A stretch of 59,311 nt of DNA from Wolbachia endosymbiont of Cylisticus convexus (GTDB lineage: Bacteria > Pseudomonadota > Alphaproteobacteria > Rickettsiales > Anaplasmataceae). Below are positions 55,109 to 59,311 of the stretch, one piece after another; position 1 is the stretch's first letter; each line of letters opens with the position of its first letter. The translations under genes and the position numbers were made by a program. The DNA lies in the NCBI RefSeq assembly GCF_003344345.1, contig NZ_QPIP01000006.1, forward strand, positions 1 through 59,311, in the 5' to 3' direction. Under the pieces are notes generated by a model. It saw only the letters and a list, made by a program, of their open reading frames with translations, was not told where the DNA came from and did no database searches.

Positions 55109-55690
55109 GTGAGTAGTGTGGGTATAAAAGAATTACAAGAAGAATTAGTTGAAAAAATTTCTCTTATTGCTATCGAAGATATTAGATCTAACTTGGAAAG
55201 AGCATTGGAGATTGTTAATGAATTAGGAAGAGATTATATTAACAATATTATTACCACTAATTATAAGAGTCTTACAGCTTTAGATTATGTAATTATTGCT
55301 GACAGTCAGGGCAGTAATACAAGATTAAGTGAAAGGTCAAGATTAAATAACGCAATGTTAAAAGAGTTAGAAACCGCTATTAGAGATATTGGAGGAAGAA
55401 CATCAGAAGAAGAGACTAATACGTATAGAGAAGCACCCACTATTGATAATGTAACAGAACAAACAGTTTTACACCTCGCTGTTAGGAATGGTAATATTGA
55501 TGTAGTAAGATCTCTAATAGAGAGAGTAGCTGGTATTAATGTAGAGAACAATTATGGAGCAATACCTTTACATTTAATTGCTGAAAGAGGTGGGCGTGAG
55601 ATTTTAAGCTTTCTAGTAGAGTATACTTTTACGAATTTAGAAGGTGTTACTGTGCAGTCCAGTATGGAAGGGAGAGGTAATTCGCTCTAA
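55109..55690 (+). CDS. ankyrin protein with orphan N-terminal domain
   Basis: A 193-residue protein starting at GTG 55109. Residues 1-100 share a domain with the membrane protein at 18097-18957: IKELQEELVEKI, ERALEIVNELGRDYIN, YVIIADSQGSNTRLSERSRL and LETAIRDIGGRTSEE. Residues about 118-180 are two ankyrin repeats (TVLHLAVRNGNIDVVRSLIE, GAIPLHLIAERGGREILSFL). The end at 55690 is abrupt, so the gene may be truncated. Start and length are uncertain. Confidence 0.65.
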   Translation: MSSVGIKELQEELVEKISLIAIEDIRSNLERALEIVNELGRDYINNIITTNYKSLTALDYVIIADSQGSNTRLSERSRLNNAMLKELETAIRDIGGRTSEEETNTYREAPTIDNVTEQTVLHLAVRNGNIDVVRSLIERVAGINVENNYGAIPLHLIAERGGREILSFLVEYTFTNLEGVTVQSSMEGRGNSL

Positions 55691-55746
55691 AATTGAGTGC
55701 AAAGAAAATTATCTTAAGCAGCAAATGTGAATATTTAAAGGTTAGC

Positions 55747-55869
55747 ATGGCCTTGAGTGTTCCTGAATTGCCAGATAAAGCTCTAAAGATAAGAGAAAAA
55801 GAATCACATCAAAGTTATTACGCTGAAGAAGATCTTAACAGGCTTGTTGCTGTTAAAATTTCAACCTAA
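55747..55869 (+). other. 40-codon open frame with a lipA-like tail
   Basis: An open frame reads SVPELPDKALKIREKESHQS then YYAEEDLNRLVAVKIST. Bases 55816-55844 match the 3' end of lipA (CGCTGAAGAAGATTTTAACAGGCT at about 55016) with two mismatches. The frame is open further upstream without a start codon. It is probably debris, either of the ankyrin gene or of a lipA tail. It overlaps the next minus-strand gene by 9 bases. Confidence 0.35.
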
Positions 55870-56673
55870 TTCTAACTGAGCGCAAAGTACATTTACATCA
55901 CTTAACACTTTCAGTGGTTCACCTAGAGTATGTTCTACTTTTGTCTCAAATTTAAATCCCAAATTTCCAAAAAATTCTTGAAAACTCTCAATAGTAATGT
56001 CAAAAAAATTTCTACCACTCGCTTTGTAATTTTTCAGCTCTTTCGGAATAATAAGAGATACTTTACCATCTTCATATGTTACATTTCGACCCTTACATTT
56101 CAGCTTAAATTCCAATGAACTGTAAAAACCTGGTGTTTTGATATCATTAACAAGGTCACTGCTGCGTACCTTTATACATTCCATGCTAAAACTGAGTTTT
56201 AGACAATTGGAGTTACGACAATCCATACTATAAGTTATCATCACGTCAGAATCTAACACAAGCAAGCCAAGTGAAGAAAGAGCCTTTAATATATGAAGAA
56301 ACAGAAAATGATTATACCCTTCTTGATGATAGCTAGTTATCAATTCTTCCATAATAGAGTCACTCGGAACTGTTGCACCAGCATGTATAAATATTTCCAT
56401 AAAAACTAATTTAAGAAATAAACGATAATCCCTTTTTCTTTTTTCATTCCCTAAAATGAGATCTTTATGTTTTGAGTATAGCTCCTCGATAAGCTCATTG
56501 TCTATTTTGTGTTTGTTAATAGTAAGGTTGTGCGATCTATCAAGGTCAATATATGTGTTGTAACCAGAGTTTATGCTACTCCAACCACCTGATTTTATTG
56601 GTATAGATTTTAAATCAGCATACTTGAGCTTTTCTACTTCAGATTTTAATGCATTAACTATTTTTTTTGCCAT
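55861..56673 (-). CDS. orphan hypothetical protein
   Basis: A 270-residue protein with no recognisable domain. The N-terminal third is helical (VNALKSEVEKLKYADLKSIP), the middle has a hydrophobic helical stretch (LFLKLVFMEIFIHAGAT, FLFLHILKALSSLGLLVL) and the C-terminal third looks beta-rich (FDITIESFQEFFGNLGFKFE). Several cysteines occur around residues 150-165. The stretch is too polar for a clear membrane protein. It lies 58 bases after the ankyrin gene at 56732 and may share its transcript. Confidence 0.65.
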   Translation of the reverse strand: MAKKIVNALKSEVEKLKYADLKSIPIKSGGWSSINSGYNTYIDLDRSHNLTINKHKIDNELIEELYSKHKDLILGNEKRKRDYRLFLKLVFMEIFIHAGATVPSDSIMEELITSYHQEGYNHFLFLHILKALSSLGLLVLDSDVMITYSMDCRNSNCLKLSFSMECIKVRSSDLVNDIKTPGFYSSLEFKLKCKGRNVTYEDGKVSLIIPKELKNYKASGRNFFDITIESFQEFFGNLGFKFETKVEHTLGEPLKVLSDVNVLCAQLELG

Positions 56674-56731
56674 ATCACAATTTTATATTATATACATATT
56701 TTTAGTCCAACCATAAGTAAAGGTTTTCTCG

Positions 56732-58111
56732 TTATGCTTCAAAGGTTTGCAATTTGTTACTTATTTTTTGTTCAGCATTAGGCTTCAACATTGTATATAT
56801 AGTTCCACCAATCGCTAACGAAGATGCTGTAACTGCAGCAACTGCTCCTACTATAGGCAGAAATCCAATTGTAAATACCGTTGCAAAAAGAGTTGATGCT
56901 ATAGTTGTACCAAGGGCTGCTGCTGATACGCCACTCACAACACTCCACTTGGTTGCATCATATTCTTGTTGTTTTATTTTTGCAGCCTTAAAAATCTGTA
57001 TTAAACTTTCATCCGTAGCTAACTCTCCTGGAATTTTACCATTAATATCTTTCGATAAAGGATTTCTTCCCTCTTCCAGTAAAGATTCTACTATTTCTGT
57101 ACAGTCGTAAGCAGCAGCGAGATGTAAAGAAGTACTACCTTTTAATAACTTATGCGCCTTGCTTTCTATTACACATTTTACTAAATGCTCTACTACTTCT
57201 TTCATTCTTGGCTCTTTTTCTATTAGGTACTTAACTGTTTCTCTTTGATCATTATGGAAAGCAGTATTTAAAGGGGTATCTCCGTCCTTATTTACTTCAC
57301 TTAGATCGGAACCCTTGTCCAAGAGAAATTTCACTGTGTCTGTATGACCATTGAAAGCAGCTAAGTGCAGGGAAGTATTTCCTTCTTCATTCACTAAACT
57401 AAGGTCTGAACCTTTTTCCACTAGAAATTTCACTGTGTCTGTATGACCATTGGAAGCAGCTAAGTGCAGGAGAGTATTTTTGTTTTGATCTCTTATATCA
57501 ATACTTGCTCCTTCTTCTAACAGCAATTTTGTAATATTTGTATCTCCAAAACTCGCAGCAAAATGTAGTAATGTAAATTCTTTTGAACTATCTTTAAAAA
57601 CATAATTTACATTGAATCCACATTTTTTCCACTGATCGTACTCATGCATTAAGTGTTTTATATTATGACGCTCCTGTTCTAGTTTTTTGAGCTCTTCCTC
57701 GTATTTCTTGAATTCTACATCAAATTTTACTTTACTATATTCCAGATCATTATTATGTTTTCTATATTCCCAGTCGTAATCAGGTGTGTCACACTTCAAT
57801 TCATTGTTAGGCCTATTATTGTTATATAATTCCTTTAATAACTCATCATCAGACTTATGTTTTAACAAATTTATCTTTCTATTATAATCATTACTTAATG
57901 ACTGTATCTCTCTATTGTAGTCGTAATTCAGTAGCTGCATTTTATGTTGAATAGATTCACGGGATTGACTAATTTCATCTGACCTTCTTGAACTATATTC
58001 TTGTAATTCATCTGCTATTACTGTAGCTATATCGTTGCTGTATATATTTGAGTCACGCTCTAACTCCTGTAATATCACTTCAAATTCACTTTCTATCACA
58101 CCATACCTCAC
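56732..58111 (-). CDS. ankyrin repeat protein with N-terminal coiled coil and C-terminal membrane hairpin
   Basis: A 459-residue protein. Residues about 45-160 are coiled coil, including a short tandem motif (NYDYNREIQSLSNDYNRKIN). Residues about 178-340 hold five ankyrin repeats, the two middle ones very similar (NTLLHLAASNGHTDTVKFLV and NTSLHLAAFNGHTDTVKFLL), with near-identical DNA. Two hydrophobic segments follow (VVSGVSAAALGTTIAS, GFLPIVGAVAAVTASSLAIG). This layout suggests a tail-anchored surface or secreted protein; secretion is not shown. Confidence 0.85.
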   Translation of the reverse strand: MRYGVIESEFEVILQELERDSNIYSNDIATVIADELQEYSSRRSDEISQSRESIQHKMQLLNYDYNREIQSLSNDYNRKINLLKHKSDDELLKELYNNNRPNNELKCDTPDYDWEYRKHNNDLEYSKVKFDVEFKKYEEELKKLEQERHNIKHLMHEYDQWKKCGFNVNYVFKDSSKEFTLLHFAASFGDTNITKLLLEEGASIDIRDQNKNTLLHLAASNGHTDTVKFLVEKGSDLSLVNEEGNTSLHLAAFNGHTDTVKFLLDKGSDLSEVNKDGDTPLNTAFHNDQRETVKYLIEKEPRMKEVVEHLVKCVIESKAHKLLKGSTSLHLAAAYDCTEIVESLLEEGRNPLSKDINGKIPGELATDESLIQIFKAAKIKQQEYDATKWSVVSGVSAAALGTTIASTLFATVFTIGFLPIVGAVAAVTASSLAIGGTIYTMLKPNAEQKISNKLQTFEA

Positions 58112-58460
58112 AGTTAAAATTCATACTTAAATCCTACATATATTTAACGAAAATGCAATGATTTTAATATTGAACAATCAAGCTAGTGGGTTTCTATAAA
58201 AATTTTTAATTTACTTTCTTAAAGAATGAATGTGTATATGTTTTTAGTAAAGCTATAGAAGGGCAAATTTCAATATCTTATCTTGAATTGTTTATTTTAA
58301 ACTTTAAGATCAAGACTTTCATTTTCGTGTTATCCAATCGTAAGTCACTGCTTTAATGCAAAATCTTTTTCTTAGCTGCATTTCGAAGAACACCCCCCCT
58401 ACTCCCATAAGTGTTGAAAGTGTCATAAGAAGAAGATAAAAGAGCTATTATTAAAGAAAA
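58112..58460. other. intergenic region upstream of the IS4-like relic
   Basis: AT-rich, with no gene. CATAAGTGTTGAAAGTG at 58406-58422, just after a C8 tract, resembles the outer bases of the MITE terminus (CATAGGTGTCAAG) and may be the left end of the following transposase element. Confidence 0.4.
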
Positions 58461-59311
58461 ATGGAGGCAATAATGGATCAAATAGAAAGAATACTAAACT
58501 TAACTAAAAGACGAGGATTTGGAAAGACTAGGAAAATCAACAGAGGTAGATAAATGTAATACTAAGTTAGTTGGTAAAATAATATTTAAAGGCTTAATGA
58601 AGCTAATATTAATGGGTCAGAAAACAAGCTTAAGAGCACTAGAAATGGTAATAAATAGGTGTGTGATAGATAAAAATGATGATAAAAGTACAGTTACATA
58701 CAGTGGCTTATCGAAAAGGTTAAAAGTTCTGATTATTTTAAAGGTGTATATATCGATTTAATAAACAAAGTGGAAAAATTATTGCCCAGAAAAACGTCAC
58801 ATAACTTACATAGATTCGATTCAACAATTATAAATTTATCAGGGTACCTTATAAAAGATGGGTTAAAAATAGGTGGTAAAAGCAATGACAGTCAAGTCAA
58901 AGTAAGCGTTGGATTAAAAGGCCAATTACCGACGAGTATAAGATTTTGTCAAGGGCAAGAAGAAAGTAGCGAAGATATAGCGCTGGTTAGAGCAATTAAT
59001 GAAGCTAAAGTTAAAAAAGAGGATATTTTATTGTTTGATAGAAGGATTGCAAAAGTTGCAACTTTCACTGAGTTTGACAAAAAGGAATACAAATTTATCA
59101 CAAGAACATACTTAAAAAGAAGGTACTGCGTTATAAGAGAGAATGAAATTACGCAAAAACAACAACCAGATGGATCGGAAATTTTGGAAGATAATATAGT
59201 GAATCTTTACAGCGGAAGCAGAGCAATAGCAAGTACGACTAATAAAAATTAAAAATAGAACAGAAGATGAAATATGGTTTTTGACCAACTTATTTGAAAT
59301 ACCGGCTTATG
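58461..59311 (+). pseudogene. IS4-like transposase broken by several frameshifts, running off the window
   Basis: The product can be pieced together: MDQIERILNLTK (from ATG 58461 or 58473), then after a shift LGKSTEVDKCNTKLVGKIIF, a shift near 58735, then HRFDSTIINLSGYLIKDGL, VKVSVGLKGQLPTSIRF and DILLFDRRIAKVATFTEF, a shift near 59240, and DEIWFLTNLFEIPAY at the edge. FDST and LFDRR supply the first two acidic residues of a DDE core of IS4 type. At least three breaks make it inactive as read. Confidence 0.8.

Noticed and set aside
1..59311. CRISPR array or complete prophage
   Set aside because: No regularly spaced repeat array is visible, and the only phage-type gene is the isolated prohead protease.

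Overview
The window looks like a chromosome segment of Wolbachia (Rickettsiales, obligate intracellular alphaproteobacteria of arthropods and nematodes). The support is an AT-rich sequence with many broken genes, a GroEL of typical Wolbachia type, an Msp2/P44-like outer-membrane protein, several ankyrin and coiled-coil proteins, multiple decayed insertion sequences, and the short palindromic repeats known from Rickettsiales, some of them lying in frame inside housekeeping genes. The strain cannot be named from the sequence alone.

Layout. 1-5.3 kb: an IS110-type element with a candidate bridge-RNA stem-loop, then secG-pyrG, tadA and transposase wreckage. 5.3-13 kb: an ankyrin-like membrane protein, glpX, an orphan protein with an internal duplication, ychF, and two adjacent OTU-like cysteine protease genes with ubiquitin-binding-like tails. 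13-19.6 kb: repeats, the CCA-adding enzyme, a giant coiled-coil protein, a lone HK97-type prohead protease, and two orphans sharing a C-terminal tail. 19.7-26.5 kb: gap-tatC, a RelBE-like toxin-antitoxin pair whose toxin seems to start at CTG, a frameshifted ygfZ, groESL and a periplasmic DsbD alpha-like protein. 26.5-34.3 kb: an antitoxin relic, an outer-membrane protein, mtaB, a ligA fragment, nested repeats, fumC and a second giant coiled-coil protein. 34.4-46.4 kb: radC and prs relics, addB, purL, tRNA-Arg(ACG), dnaJ, rnj and tolB. 46.4-59.3 kb: gatC-prs, an LRR-AAA-coiled-coil-membrane protein, a frameshifted tkt, rpsD, tRNA-Leu, iscX, a DUF721 gene, rpmB-lipA, three orphan or ankyrin genes, and a broken IS4-like transposase at the right edge.

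How the genes fit together. The core genes cover gluconeogenesis and pentose interconversion (glpX, gap, tkt, prs), nucleotide synthesis (pyrG, purL, prs), translation and tRNA maturation (tadA acting on the tRNA-Arg(ACG) of this window, mtaB, cca, gatC), protein folding and export (groESL, dnaJ, secG, tatC, tolB) and repair (addB). The accessory layer looks host-directed: two OTU-like deubiquitinase candidates, ankyrin proteins, and two coiled-coil proteins whose TQT/IQV motif clusters resemble dynein light chain LC8 ligands.

Most notable are (i) a 207-bp MITE in two copies, each flanked by a perfect 11-bp target duplication; (ii) the OTU-like pair; (iii) the LRR-AAA membrane protein; (iv) modules shared between otherwise unrelated orphan proteins; and (v) two metabolic genes broken at 8-nt homopolymers, where slippage or assembly error must be told apart from decay.
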